From: Klebsiella huaxiensis
Lineage (GTDB): Bacteria; Pseudomonadota; Gammaproteobacteria; Enterobacterales; Enterobacteriaceae
Direction: 5' to 3'
Length of the DNA stretch: 64,000 bases
NCBI RefSeq assembly: GCF_003261575.2
Contig: NZ_CP036175.1
Location: 868,001-932,000 of the forward strand
Shown here: positions 43,405 through 52,243 of the stretch, in pieces
How positions within the stretch are numbered: position 1 is the first letter of the stretch
How the letters are laid out: each line of letters begins with the position of its first letter
Translations under genes and position numbers: made by a program
Notes under the pieces: model-generated
Databases searched by the model: none
What the model was told of the DNA's origin: nothing
What the model saw: the letters and a program-made list of their open reading frames with translations, nothing else

Positions 43405-44109
43405 TTATTTTTTGCTGTAGTCGCGCGCGCCGAAAATTGCGGTTCCGATGCGCACCATAGTGCTTCCCGCCGCGATGGCGGCTTCCATATCATCCGACAT
43501 TCCCAGCGACAACGTATCGACCGTAGGATAGCGTGTTTTTAATCGCGCAAATGCTACCGCCATTTGTTGGGCGACGGCAAACTGCCTTACATATTCTGAC
43601 TCTGGCGCGGGAATCGCCATCAAGCCGCGTAGCTGTAGGTTAGGCAGCTCGGCGATGTCTGCCGCCAGCGCGTCCAGGGCTTCAACCAGAATACCTGATT
43701 TGCTGTGCTCATCGCTGATATTGATTTGAATCAGTACGTTGAGCGGTGGCAAATGGGCTGGTCGTTGCTCGCTAAGGCGAGCGGCGATTTTGAGCCGATC
43801 GACGGTATGGCACCAGTCAAAATGCTCGGCCACCAGACGGCTTTTGTTGGACTGCAGCGGACCAATAAAGTGCCACTGTAGACCGGTTGCGCCCACTTCC
43901 TGAAAGTGGCGAATTTTTTCAACCCCTTCCTGAACGTAGTTTTCGCCAAAAGCCACCTGGCCCGCAGCCACCGCTTCTTCGATAGCGCTCGCAGGTTTCG
44001 TTTTACTCACTGCAAGCAACGTGACTTCTTCTGGAGCACGGCCGCAGCGTGCGGCAGCGGCTGAGATTTTGTCCCGGACCTGTGCCAGGTTATGCGCTAT
44101 ATCGTTCAT
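43405..44109 (-). CDS. yggS: PLP homeostasis protein (YBL017/PLPBP family)
   Basis: The 234-residue single-domain PLP-binding protein has its lysine in LLAVSKTKPASAIEEA and other cofactor contacts in FGENYVQEG, WHFIGPLQSNK and LSLGMSDDMEAAI plus the phosphate-binding GSTMVRIGTAIFG. It has no catalytic activity and buffers PLP and amino-acid pools. ATG 44109 matches the family; the 28 extra residues of the open frame are excluded. Divergent from yggR by 16 bp. Confidence 0.96.
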   Translation of the reverse strand: MNDIAHNLAQVRDKISAAAARCGRAPEEVTLLAVSKTKPASAIEEAVAAGQVAFGENYVQEGVEKIRHFQEVGATGLQWHFIGPLQSNKSRLVAEHFDWCHTVDRLKIAARLSEQRPAHLPPLNVLIQINISDEHSKSGILVEALDALAADIAELPNLQLRGLMAIPAPESEYVRQFAVAQQMAVAFARLKTRYPTVDTLSLGMSDDMEAAIAAGSTMVRIGTAIFGARDYSKK

Positions 44110-44125
44110 ATACCGAGGATGAGTT

Positions 44126-45106
44126 ATGGAACTGGAAGAAATAGTGGCCCTTAGTGTAAAGCATAATGTCTCCGATCTACACCTGTGCAATGCGTCAGCG
44201 CCACGCTGGCGTCGTCAGGGAAAGCTGGAACCTGCGCCTTTTACCTCGCCGGATATCGGTAAAATACTCAATGACTGGCTCAGCGAAGAGCAGTTAATGC
44301 AGTGGCAGACCTGTGGGCAGGTGGATTTTGCCCTTGCGCCGGCTGGCGGGCCGCGCCTTCGTGCCAGCGCGTTTGCCCATACTCGTGGTCTGTCGCTGGC
44401 ATTACGCCTGCTGGCAGAAACTTGTCCTTTACTGGAGGAACTAGGGGCTCCTGCCGCCTTACCGGAAATGCTCAATGAAGAGAGTGGGCTTATTCTGGTC
44501 ACTGGGGCGACCGGGAGCGGTAAATCAACCACCCTGGCGGCGATGGTTGGTTATCTTAACCAGCGTCTCGATGGTCATATTCTGACGCTGGAAGACCCGG
44601 TTGAGTTTATCCATCACAGTGAGCGTTGCCTGATTCAACAGCGGGAAGTTGGCCGCCACTGTCCCTCCTTTGCATCGGCATTGCGCGTCGCGCTGCGTCA
44701 GGACCCTGACGTCATTTTGTTAGGGGAACTGCGTGATAGTGAAACGATCCGCCTTGCATTAACCGCGGCAGAGACCGGACATCTGGTGATGGCGACGTTG
44801 CATACGCGTGGCGCGGCGCAGGCGGTCGAGAGGCTGGTGGATGTTTTTCCGGCGCAGGAGAAAGAGCAGGTCCGCAGTCAGCTGGCAGGGAGTTTATGCG
44901 CTGTACTGGCACAAAAATTGTTTCCGGATACTGCTGGTGGAAGAGTTGCGCTATACGAGCTTTTGGTTAATACCCCGGCTGTGGCGAATTTGATCCGAGA
45001 GGGAAAAACGCATCAGCTGCCCGGCGTGATGCAAACCGGGCAGCAATCGGGTATGCAAACATTTACGCAAAGCTTTCAGCAACGTACGGCGGCGGGTCGT
45101 TTATAG
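44126..45106 (+). CDS. yggR: PilT-like type IV pilus retraction ATPase
   Basis: The 326-residue protein has Walker A GATGSGKST (127-135), the Asp box LTLEDPVEFIHH, Walker B DVILLGELRDSETIRLAL and the His box ATLHTRGAAQAVERLVDVFP. The N-terminal PAS-like domain begins MELEEIVALSVKHNVSDLHL. PilT proteins drive pilus retraction, but no other pilus genes lie next to it. It starts 16 bp from the yggS start on the opposite strand. Confidence 0.93.
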   Translation: MELEEIVALSVKHNVSDLHLCNASAPRWRRQGKLEPAPFTSPDIGKILNDWLSEEQLMQWQTCGQVDFALAPAGGPRLRASAFAHTRGLSLALRLLAETCPLLEELGAPAALPEMLNEESGLILVTGATGSGKSTTLAAMVGYLNQRLDGHILTLEDPVEFIHHSERCLIQQREVGRHCPSFASALRVALRQDPDVILLGELRDSETIRLALTAAETGHLVMATLHTRGAAQAVERLVDVFPAQEKEQVRSQLAGSLCAVLAQKLFPDTAGGRVALYELLVNTPAVANLIREGKTHQLPGVMQTGQQSGMQTFTQSFQQRTAAGRL

Positions 45107-45454
45107 CTGTATTTTTTATATTCAGACATCTTACCAATGGCTTGTTATGACAATGTTTTATTAATGTTCGGTATCATAATTTTATATTACAGATAAGTAC
45201 GTAAAATTAAGCCGAATAATGTACGCTATGAAAAAATAATTGACATAAACTTCCCATAACCAGGAAAAAAGTTTGATAATATTTTGACTCTCTTAAGGCA
45301 TTCGATTTATGCTGTTTGCAGGGATAGGAAAATTCCCATAGAATATTGTTTCAATGTGTAAATGTGGTTTGGATTTATAAATACACTCGTGATCGTATTC
45401 TTTTTAATTCATTTAACCGCTATGAAGGCGGGCATCAACTAAGGAGAGTTTTAA
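45107..45454. promoter_or_regulatory. 348-bp leader region of the CsgD-like gene
   Basis: This is an AT-rich gap with no gene. A likely promoter is TTGACT (45284-45289) with an 18-bp spacer and TATGCT (45308-45313), which would give a 5' leader of about 135 nt. A second TTGACA is at 45240-45245. The long leader resembles the csgD leader of E. coli, which is an sRNA target; this analogy is inference. Confidence 0.5.
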
Positions 45455-46108
45455 GTGATTAATTTTTCTGAGGATTTCATTCGTTCTCACCAGGTTACTT
45501 TTATTACTCACCCATCGATTCAAAGCAAAGCATTTGCAACGTATCTGGCTGATACGTTATCTGTTTCTGTCATTTTGCAAAATATTAATAAGCCCCTTGC
45601 ACAACGTCTTTTGAAAGATTCTGTAATATTATTTGATATTGCTGTTTCAAATAAAAAGTTGAACAGCGTATGGCGTGACATTATTCGCTTACAAGCAGAC
45701 AATCCTCGTCTGCTGATTATCAATAGCGCACAAAAGTATGAACTCTACGAAATGGCACAGTGGCCTGCGCTTTATGGTGTCTTTCGCCATGACGATGATG
45801 AATCGCGCTTAATTGAGGGCGTTAAAGCCGTGTTGAACGGTGAACAGACGGCTGAATTGAGCGTGATGCACCCGGCGATGTATGCCGCGGATCATGCATC
45901 GGCACCTACGGAAAGCTCGCCGTTGACTGAACGCGAATGTGAGATTCTTAATGAACTGCGCTGTGGTGCGACCAATATGGATATAGCTCGCGCACTATTT
46001 ATAAGCGAAAATACGGTCCGCACTCACCTGTATAACGTGTTTCGTAAGCTGAGCGTGAAGAATCGTACCCAGGCGGTAAGCTGGGCGAACGAACATCTGC
46101 GTCACTAA
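45455..46108 (+). CDS. CsgD-like LuxR-family transcriptional regulator
   Basis: The 217-residue protein has an N-terminal receiver-like domain (about 1-130) without a clear acceptor-Asp context, and a C-terminal LuxR helix-turn-helix (LTERECEILNELRCGATNMDIARALFISENTVRTHLYNVFRKLSVKNRTQAVSWANEHLRH region). The C-terminus reads like CsgD of E. coli, the curli and biofilm master regulator, and the N-terminal part is also colinear with it. No curli genes are nearby. The start is GTG 45455 with AAGGAGAG 8 nt upstream. Targets unknown; pilus or matrix genes elsewhere are plausible. Confidence 0.88.
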   Translation: MINFSEDFIRSHQVTFITHPSIQSKAFATYLADTLSVSVILQNINKPLAQRLLKDSVILFDIAVSNKKLNSVWRDIIRLQADNPRLLIINSAQKYELYEMAQWPALYGVFRHDDDESRLIEGVKAVLNGEQTAELSVMHPAMYAADHASAPTESSPLTERECEILNELRCGATNMDIARALFISENTVRTHLYNVFRKLSVKNRTQAVSWANEHLRH

Positions 46109-46126
46109 CGGGTTGAGTCAGGGAAG

Positions 46127-46153
46127 TGGCGCCAGTTACAGGCTATGGCGCCA
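46127..46153. terminator. Hairpin between CsgD-like gene and yqgF
   Basis: Two self-complementary TGGCGCCA copies (46127-46134 and 46146-46153) can pair in the gap between convergent genes. Confidence 0.6.
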
Positions 46154-46163
46154 TTTGTCAGGC

Positions 46164-46580
46164 TTAGAAACCTTGTTCGAAATAGCTTTCCAGAATAATG
46201 ACCGCTGAAGCCGAATCGATGCTGCCTTTATTTAGCGCGCGAAATCCGCCGTGTTCAAATAATCCGGCTCGGGCTTCAACGGTGCTCAGACGTTCGTCAT
46301 GCAACGTTATTTGCACCCCAAAGCGGCCATGTATTTTATTGGCGAAGTTGCGTGCACGTGCGGTAAGAGGCTGTTCAGTACCGTCCATATTAAGCGGCAG
46401 ACCGACAATAACGGCCTCAGGTTGCCACTCTTTCAGTAATTTTTCGATAATGTTCCAGTCCGGCTTGCCGTCCTGTGCTTTAAGTGCGGGAAGAGGGCGG
46501 GCAGTCCCGGTGATGCGCTGCCCGACTGCGACGCCAATACTTTTGGTGCCAAAATCAAAACCCAATAAGGTTCCGCTCAT
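46164..46580 (-). CDS. yqgF: Holliday-junction resolvase-like / pre-16S rRNA nuclease
   Basis: The 138-residue RNase H-fold protein starts MSGTLLGFDFGTKSIGVAVGQ with the first catalytic Asp, has VIVGLPLNMDGTEQPLTAR and DERLSTVEA, and a last acidic residue in IDSASAVIILESYF. YqgF/RuvX is implicated in 16S rRNA 5'-end processing. Its ATG overlaps the yqgE stop by one base, so the two are coupled. Confidence 0.96.
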   Translation of the reverse strand: MSGTLLGFDFGTKSIGVAVGQRITGTARPLPALKAQDGKPDWNIIEKLLKEWQPEAVIVGLPLNMDGTEQPLTARARNFANKIHGRFGVQITLHDERLSTVEARAGLFEHGGFRALNKGSIDSASAVIILESYFEQGF

Positions 46581-47143
46581 TATGCATGTCCCGCTTCGGC
46601 TGGCATTGTCACGATATCGATACCAATCAGCTTCGCTGCATCGCGCCAGCGGTCAGCTATCGGTGTTTTAAACAAAATATTCTGATCGGCCGGAGCGGTT
46701 AACCAGGCGTTATCCAATATCTCTTGCTCCAGTTGGCCTTTCTCCCAGGAAGCATATCCCAGCGCGACCAGCACGTTACCAGGCTGCTTGTCCGTACCCA
46801 GTGTTTCCAGTACGTCGCGGGAGGTGGTTATCACCGTATTATCAGAGATACGGATGCTGGATGAGAAATCGGATGGTGGTGAATGCAGGATAAAGCCCCG
46901 GTCTTCAGCCAGAGGCCCGCCGAGCATAACCGGTTTATCCAGGCGGATATCAGGGTTACGCGGATCGGGCGCGATTTTTAACTTCTCCAGGATCCCTTCA
47001 ACCAGCAGATTTTCCATCGGTTTATTGATAATAATGCCCATGGCACCGTCATCGTTATACTCGCAGATATAGACTACGGAGCGACGGAAAATCGGGTCCT
47101 GGAGAGCAGGCATGGCAATTAGAAAGTGATGCTGTAAATTCAT
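46580..47143 (-). CDS. yqgE: UPF0301 (AlgH-like) protein
   Basis: The 187-residue cytosolic protein starts MNLQHHFLIAMPALQDPIFRRSV and has the conserved INKPMENL, GGPLAEDRGFILH and LGYASWEKGQLEQEI motifs. It has no known enzymatic activity. It is upstream of yqgF in one operon, a conserved pairing. The gap to gshB (47144-47301) holds a stem GGCTAC/GTAGCC near 47267-47292, a likely gshB terminator. Confidence 0.94.
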   Translation of the reverse strand: MNLQHHFLIAMPALQDPIFRRSVVYICEYNDDGAMGIIINKPMENLLVEGILEKLKIAPDPRNPDIRLDKPVMLGGPLAEDRGFILHSPPSDFSSSIRISDNTVITTSRDVLETLGTDKQPGNVLVALGYASWEKGQLEQEILDNAWLTAPADQNILFKTPIADRWRDAAKLIGIDIVTMPAEAGHA

Positions 47144-47301
47144 TGTCAGAGGTTCTGTTCCTGGTTCAAAAAAGCAGCACCCAGTATGCGGGTAACATGC
47201 AAGGCTGTCGATTCAACTTTATCTTTCAGGTTACAGGGGCATTGAATCAACTTGAGTGATCTTTCGGGCTACAGGCGCGGGCCCGTAGCCTGAAGCCACG
47301 C

Positions 47302-48249
47302 TTATTTATTGATGCGCTTCTCGATGGCGTCCATCAGCATACCGGTAATGGAAATCGGGAATGCGGCTTCGATTTCACGTACGCAGGTCGGGCTGGTGAC
47401 GTTAATTTCCGTCAGGCGATCGCCAATGATATCCAGACCCACAAAGACTAACCCTTTAGCTTTTAGCGTTGGGCCGACGCGGCGGGCGATAGCCCAGTCG
47501 CTTTCAGTCAGCGGGCGCGCTTCACCGCGACCACCTGCTGCAAGGTTACCACGAGTTTCGCCACCCTGCGGTATACGGGCCAGGCAGTAAGGTACGGGTT
47601 CGCCATCAACCACCAGTACGCGCTTATCGCCATCTTTAATGGCTGGCAGATAGTTCTGCGCCATGCAGTAACGGCTGCCGAGTTCGGTTAATGTCTCGGT
47701 GATCACGCCAAGGTTAGGGTCACCTTCTTTAACGCGGAAAATCGATGCGCCACCCATGCCGTCCAGCGGCTTGAGGATGATATCGCCATGTTTTTCCCAG
47801 AAGGCTTTCAACTGAGTTTTATTACGGGTGACCAGCGTTTCCGGGGTTAATTCGGAGAACCAGGCGGTAAATAGCTTTTCGTTACAGTCGCGCAGGCTTT
47901 GCGGCTTGTTGACGATAAGCGTTCCTTTTTCTTCGGCACGCTCAAGAATATAGGTCGCGTAGATAAACTCAGTATCGAACGGCGGATCCTTACGCATCAG
48001 AATTACGTCGAGATCCGCAAGCGGCAGATCCTGCTCGCTGTTGAATTCATACCATTTATCGTAGTTTTGCTCGACGCTCAGCGTGCGCGTACGGGCGCGG
48101 GCTTCACCGTTTATTAAGTACAGATCGTTCATCTCCATATAATGGAGTTCATAGCCGCGACGCTGCGCTTCCAGCAACATGGCGAAGCTGGTGTCTTTCT
48201 TGATGTTGATGGTTGCGATGGGGTCCATCACGATGCCGAGCTTAATCAT
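47302..48249 (-). CDS. gshB: Glutathione synthetase
   Basis: The 315-residue ATP-grasp ligase starts MIKLGIVMDPIATINIKKDTSFAMLLEAQ. It has ATP-binding segments such as ILKPLDGMGGASIFRV, substrate segments in AGGRGEARPL, and Mg-binding INVTSPTCVREIE. It adds glycine to gamma-glutamylcysteine in the cytosol. It lies 20 bp after rsmE on the same strand. The product feeds yghU and gss elsewhere in this window. Confidence 0.97.
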   Translation of the reverse strand: MIKLGIVMDPIATINIKKDTSFAMLLEAQRRGYELHYMEMNDLYLINGEARARTRTLSVEQNYDKWYEFNSEQDLPLADLDVILMRKDPPFDTEFIYATYILERAEEKGTLIVNKPQSLRDCNEKLFTAWFSELTPETLVTRNKTQLKAFWEKHGDIILKPLDGMGGASIFRVKEGDPNLGVITETLTELGSRYCMAQNYLPAIKDGDKRVLVVDGEPVPYCLARIPQGGETRGNLAAGGRGEARPLTESDWAIARRVGPTLKAKGLVFVGLDIIGDRLTEINVTSPTCVREIEAAFPISITGMLMDAIEKRINK

Positions 48250-48269
48250 TATTCTTCTCCGTTAACGCC

Positions 48270-49001
48270 TCAACCTAAGTCGCCAAAACGCACTTGCAGG
48301 GCGGTGATGGCAGTGAGCGCAGTTGTCTCTGTACGCAGAACGCGCGGTCCCAACAGGATATCAGTAAACTGGTAGCGAGCGGTCATCGCTATTTCTTCCG
48401 CCGACAGGCCGCCTTCCGGGCCAATCAGCAGGCGAACACGCTCGACCGGCAACGGCAGCGTGTTAATGCTGGCGCTGGCCCGGGGATGCAGATTGAGCTT
48501 CAGGCCCTCGTCCTGTTCCGCACACCAGGCTTCAAGCTGCATTGCCGGGCGGATCTCCGGCACCACGTTGCGACCGCTCTGCTCGCAGGCGGCAATGGCG
48601 ATTTTTTGCCACTGCTGGATCTTCTTCTGCAAACGTTCGGCATCCAGTTTAACGCCACAGCGCTCGGAAAACAGTGGCGTTATGAGGCTTACACCAAGTT
48701 CGATCGATTTCTGGATGGTGAATTCCATTTTTTCGCCACGGGACATTACCTGACCTAAATGGATATGCAGCGGGGATTCGCGGTTATCGATTTTGCTGCT
48801 CTGTACTTCAACCAGAACATTTTTCTTACCGGCTTCGACAATGACCGCTTCGAAAACCTGATTACTGCCGTCAAAAAGCTCAATTGCCTGACCTTTACCC
48901 ATACGTAAAACGCGACCGACATGGTTAGCCGCGTCGTCGGAGAGGGCAATCTGATTACCCGTCGTAATACGTTCCGGGTGATGGATGCGAGGAATGCGCA
49001 T
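48270..49001 (-). CDS. rsmE: 16S rRNA (uracil1498-N3)-methyltransferase
   Basis: The 243-residue SPOUT-class methyltransferase starts MRIPRIHHPERI. Its C-terminal SAM-binding knot carries LLIGPEGGLSAEEI and LGPRVLRTETTALTAI. It methylates U1498 of 16S rRNA. ATG 49001 is chosen over a 22-residue extension because it matches the family. In operon with gshB. Confidence 0.96.
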   Translation of the reverse strand: MRIPRIHHPERITTGNQIALSDDAANHVGRVLRMGKGQAIELFDGSNQVFEAVIVEAGKKNVLVEVQSSKIDNRESPLHIHLGQVMSRGEKMEFTIQKSIELGVSLITPLFSERCGVKLDAERLQKKIQQWQKIAIAACEQSGRNVVPEIRPAMQLEAWCAEQDEGLKLNLHPRASASINTLPLPVERVRLLIGPEGGLSAEEIAMTARYQFTDILLGPRVLRTETTALTAITALQVRFGDLG

Positions 49002-49091
49002 GCTTGATATTCCGTTCTTCGCGCAGATGTTGTCTTCCCCCATCAGGGGGGAAGAGTGAAGCTGCAAATTAACAATTGCCGCTAGTGTAGG

Positions 49092-49799
49092 TTAGCTCTT
49101 TTGCGCCTGGCAAGCCTGCAGGACGTAAGGATTATGGTTACCCTGGACTTTCGCAATGCGCTCGTCGCGCTGACACTCCCAGGTCGTCACCGGATACTGC
49201 TTATCCCAGGCGGTAAACAGCTGGGTTTGCTGGCGGGAAAGGTTTAGCTGATAGCGGTCGCGCATATAGAAGTAGGTGCGCGCGATAGAACCGCGGGCGC
49301 GAACCGGCGGCTCGGCGACTTTGTCTTTGAAATCAACCTTCATGGCGCACTGACCATACTGGCCTTCGCCCCCGTTCCACTGGCTGTACATAAAATTGGC
49401 GCGATCGCCATTGACCTCGCCAACCGCGGGTTGCAGGTTATGCATGTCGCTTTCCATCTTGCGATACTCCGGGTCTTTGGCGCAGTTTTTCCGTCCACCG
49501 TCCTGCCAGCATTGACGCTGGTGGCCGAACTGCCAGGCCGGAACGACGTGCTCCCACTCAACCCGGCTGGCGCGACTTTCATTTTTACGCACTTTATAGC
49601 CACAAGATTCCAGGTCGATAACGCCCTTTTTCCCCTGCCAGTTGATTTTACAGCCGCAGTAAAAATCGCCGGGGACGTCGGCGTTAACTTTGACTCCAGC
49701 AGCCTTGGCCTGAGAAAAACTGTTGATTCCTTCGGCCGTAAGCGGGCCACACGCCGTCGCGCTGAGAAACGCGACAGTAAAAATATGAATGCGGGACAT
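49092..49799 (-). CDS. endA: DNA-specific endonuclease I (periplasmic)
   Basis: The 235-residue protein has a signal peptide ending near CGPLTA|EG. The mature enzyme matches EndA: FYCGCKINW, RASRVEWEHVVPAWQFGHQRQCW with the His-metal motif, and CAKDPEYRKMESDMHNLQP. It cuts double-stranded DNA in the periplasm. ATG 49799 is favoured by GGAG 6 nt upstream and by the 235-residue length; starts at 49811 and 49856 are also open. Confidence 0.96.
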   Translation of the reverse strand: MSRIHIFTVAFLSATACGPLTAEGINSFSQAKAAGVKVNADVPGDFYCGCKINWQGKKGVIDLESCGYKVRKNESRASRVEWEHVVPAWQFGHQRQCWQDGGRKNCAKDPEYRKMESDMHNLQPAVGEVNGDRANFMYSQWNGGEGQYGQCAMKVDFKDKVAEPPVRARGSIARTYFYMRDRYQLNLSRQQTQLFTAWDKQYPVTTWECQRDERIAKVQGNHNPYVLQACQAQKS

Positions 49800-49893
49800 C
49801 GTGAACTCCATGTCAAAACGAGCCCGCAACGTAACGAATGTGATTGTCTGACGCAATCAGTCAGATCAGAAAACTTCCAATTATTTCCGGGGA

Positions 49894-50394
49894 TTACTTT
49901 TCTGCCACCAGTACGTCACCACAGCGAACGCAGCGATAGGTGGCCTCCCCGCGAACCACGCGATTGTGGCGGCGGACGGTTAACTGATGCTGCTGACACT
50001 GGCAACGGTAGGTGAAGGTGTTTTTGCGTACCGAGTCGAGTTCAAAACGATGGGTGCGCAGGGCCGGGACGCCCAGTACGTTCTCCATCATCCATTTCCA
50101 CTCTCTGCCGTGCGGTGCGACGCGGCCAAAGTGCTTCCACACCAGCAGATGTGCCAGCTCGTGCGGGACGACCTCGTCGATAAATGCCTGTTGGTTTTCC
50201 ATCAACAACACCGGGTTAAGGCGAATTTCGTTTTTTTCCAGCCACGCGGTACCGGCGGACGTTCCGCGCTGCTGATAGACCAGTACCGGTTCAGGGTAAT
50301 GTTGTCCCAGTTTGGCATTAGCTTTGGCCAGATTCTCGCGCAAGCTGCGCATGACGGCCTGTTGAAGGGCAATGGGAATTCGGGGTGTTTTCAT
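49894..50394 (-). CDS. sprT: SprT family zinc metalloprotease-like protein
   Basis: The 166-residue protein has zinc-protease motif HELAH in EVVPHELAHLLVWKHFG, and a C-terminal zinc ribbon with the CX2H/CX2C-type pairs YRCQCQQHQ and YRCVRCGD. SprT is the bacterial relative of SPRTN proteases that degrade DNA-protein crosslinks; its bacterial role is not settled. It lies 95 bp upstream of endA on the same strand. Confidence 0.94.
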   Translation of the reverse strand: MKTPRIPIALQQAVMRSLRENLAKANAKLGQHYPEPVLVYQQRGTSAGTAWLEKNEIRLNPVLLMENQQAFIDEVVPHELAHLLVWKHFGRVAPHGREWKWMMENVLGVPALRTHRFELDSVRKNTFTYRCQCQQHQLTVRRHNRVVRGEATYRCVRCGDVLVAEK

Positions 50395-50437
50395 AGCGCC
50401 AGAGGATAGTGCGGCAAGAAGTCGAGAGCAAGAAGAA

Positions 50438-50461
50438 GCTTCCTCCCGGGCGGGAGGAAGC
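50438..50461 (-). terminator. Terminator after galP
   Basis: Perfect 10-bp stem GCTTCCTCCC/GGGAGGAAGC with loop GGGC, followed by a T/C-rich run on the minus strand. Confidence 0.85.
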
Positions 50462-50469
50462 CTGTCGGG

Positions 50470-51864
50470 TTAGTCGCGAGCGCCGATTTCGCGCAGTTTA
50501 CGGCCTTTCATCAGGTTACGTTCGATATGTTCCAGAGAGACGTTTTTCGTTTCCGGAATCAACCACAGCGTCAGGAAGATGAACAACACGTTCAGACCGC
50601 CATAGACCCAGAAGGTGTTGGCGCTGCCCAGCGAGTTCAGCATGGTCAGGAAGGTTGCACCAACGATCATATTGGCAATCCAGTTGGTTGCCGTTGAGCA
50701 GGTGATACCGAAATCACGCCCTTTCAGCGGCTGGATTTCTGAACACAGCACCCAAATCAGCGGACCGGCGCTCATCGCAAAGCCGACGATAAACATCAGT
50801 AGCATCAGCACGGCAAAGTACTGTGCGGTGGCTGAATGGATGCCAATATGCATCATGCTGCCCAGTACGCCCATACCGACGGCCATCACGATAAAGCCAA
50901 GGATCAGCGTGGGTTTACGACCCCAGCGGTCAACCAGACCAATGGCAATAAAGGTTGCCAGAACGTTGGTCAGACCGACGATCACCGTACCCCACATCTG
51001 TTCGGTGGTATTGGCATAGCCTGCCAGTTCAAAGATTTTCGGCGCGTAATACATGATGACGTTCATACCGGTGAACTGCTGCATCACCTGCAGCAGAACG
51101 CCGAGGAACACCGCGCGACGGAAATTGCTGTTTTCTTTAAACAGCGACCAGCCGGATTGTTTTACCTTCAGGCTTTCGCGGATCTCATCCAGTTCGCGTT
51201 TTGCTTCAGCGCTGGTGTCCCGCAGGCGCAGCAGCACGCGTTCGGCATCGACAAAGCGGCGCTTAGCGGCAAACCAGCGCGGGCTATCCGGCAGGAAGAT
51301 GACGCCAATCAGCAGTAGAATCGCCGGGATAATGATGACGCCCAGCATCCAGCGCCATGCACCGCTGTAGCTGAAAGCGGTATCTGAAAGATAAGCGCCG
51401 AGAATACCAATGGTGATCATCAGCTGATACATCGAAATCATACTGCCGCGAATTTTTTCCGGCGCGATTTCAGACAGATACAGCGGAGCGGTGTAGGACG
51501 CGACGCCAACCGCCAGCCCGAGCAGCACGCGGGAGATCAGAAGCACTTCAACGTTCGGAGCGGCCGCCGAGAACAGCGAACCGGCAACGAACAGGATAGC
51601 GCCAATCATCAGGCTTTTTTTGCGTCCGAGTTTGAAAGAGAGCCAGCCGCTACCGACTGCGCCAACGGCGGCGCCGAACATCATTGAGCTCACCACCCAT
51701 TCCTGGGTATGAGCGCTTATCTGAAACTCGTTGGCAATAAAGGGTAAGGCACCCGCAATCACACCGATATCAAGGCCGAACAGCAGGCCAGCCAGTGCGG
51801 CGAGGAAGCAGACAAAGAACGTCATTGTCTTGTTCGAGCGCCCTTGTTTTTTGTTGTCAGGCAT
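50470..51864 (-). CDS. galP: Galactose:H+ symporter
   Basis: The 464-residue, 12-span sugar porter is of the major facilitator superfamily and the same length as E. coli GalP. It has motifs GSGWLSFKLGRKKSL and DRWGRKPTL between spans, PDSPRWFAAKRR and PETKNVSLEHIERN. It imports galactose and glucose with protons. Upstream CRP and gal-operator sites indicate control by CRP-cAMP and GalR/GalS. Confidence 0.97.
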   Translation of the reverse strand: MPDNKKQGRSNKTMTFFVCFLAALAGLLFGLDIGVIAGALPFIANEFQISAHTQEWVVSSMMFGAAVGAVGSGWLSFKLGRKKSLMIGAILFVAGSLFSAAAPNVEVLLISRVLLGLAVGVASYTAPLYLSEIAPEKIRGSMISMYQLMITIGILGAYLSDTAFSYSGAWRWMLGVIIIPAILLLIGVIFLPDSPRWFAAKRRFVDAERVLLRLRDTSAEAKRELDEIRESLKVKQSGWSLFKENSNFRRAVFLGVLLQVMQQFTGMNVIMYYAPKIFELAGYANTTEQMWGTVIVGLTNVLATFIAIGLVDRWGRKPTLILGFIVMAVGMGVLGSMMHIGIHSATAQYFAVLMLLMFIVGFAMSAGPLIWVLCSEIQPLKGRDFGITCSTATNWIANMIVGATFLTMLNSLGSANTFWVYGGLNVLFIFLTLWLIPETKNVSLEHIERNLMKGRKLREIGARD

Positions 51865-51929
51865 AACGCCCTCCAGTTGAGTTATTGATTCTGTCGATGG
51901 TTAGGGTAGGGAAGTCCGTAGTAAAAAAA

Positions 51930-51945
51930 TGTGATAGCAGTCACG
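51930..51945 (-). promoter_or_regulatory. CRP site upstream of galP
   Basis: TGTGATAGCAGTCACG matches TGTGA-N6-TCACA in 9 of 10 conserved positions, about 66 bp before galP. Confidence 0.8.
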
Positions 51946-51948
51946 TCA

Positions 51949-51964
51949 GTGTAATCGGTTACAC
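51949..51964 (-). promoter_or_regulatory. gal operator (GalR/GalS) upstream of galP
   Basis: GTGTAATCGGTTACAC matches the gal operator consensus GTGTAANCGNTTACAC in all fixed positions. It lies next to the CRP site. Confidence 0.88.
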
Positions 51965-52131
51965 TAGCGTAAAGAAACGTAATGCATTTAATTTTATTAG
52001 AATCAGTAACTTATATAAGTTTAGGCGAAGAAATTAAAAATGCTAATCAGAGTTTCCTGAAATATTGTGTAACACAGTGATGCATTATTGCATTGAGAGC
52101 ATTTCAGGATGAAAAGTTCGCTCCGTAAATG

Positions 52132-52147
52132 ATGTAATCGCTTTCAT
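52132..52147. promoter_or_regulatory. Possible second gal operator
   Basis: ATGTAATCGCTTTCAT keeps the TGTAA..CG.TT.CA core of the gal operator, 183 bp from the first (centre to centre). It is between galP and the metK terminator and could support a repression loop. The rest of the 379-bp galP-metK gap is AT-rich with nothing else seen. Confidence 0.5.
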
Positions 52148-52189
52148 TTGGCTTTTGCTACAGAGAGAGGAATGGCGCTGTGAGGAAGT

Positions 52190-52223
52190 GAAAAAATAAA
52201 AAGGCCAGCACGCGGCTGGCCTT
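52190..52223 (-). terminator. Rho-independent terminator after metK
   Basis: Stem AAGGCCAGC/GCTGGCCTT with loop ACGCG, followed by a T-rich tail on the minus strand. Confidence 0.92.
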
Positions 52224-52243
52224 AAAAGCGAGGAGAGCGGGAC

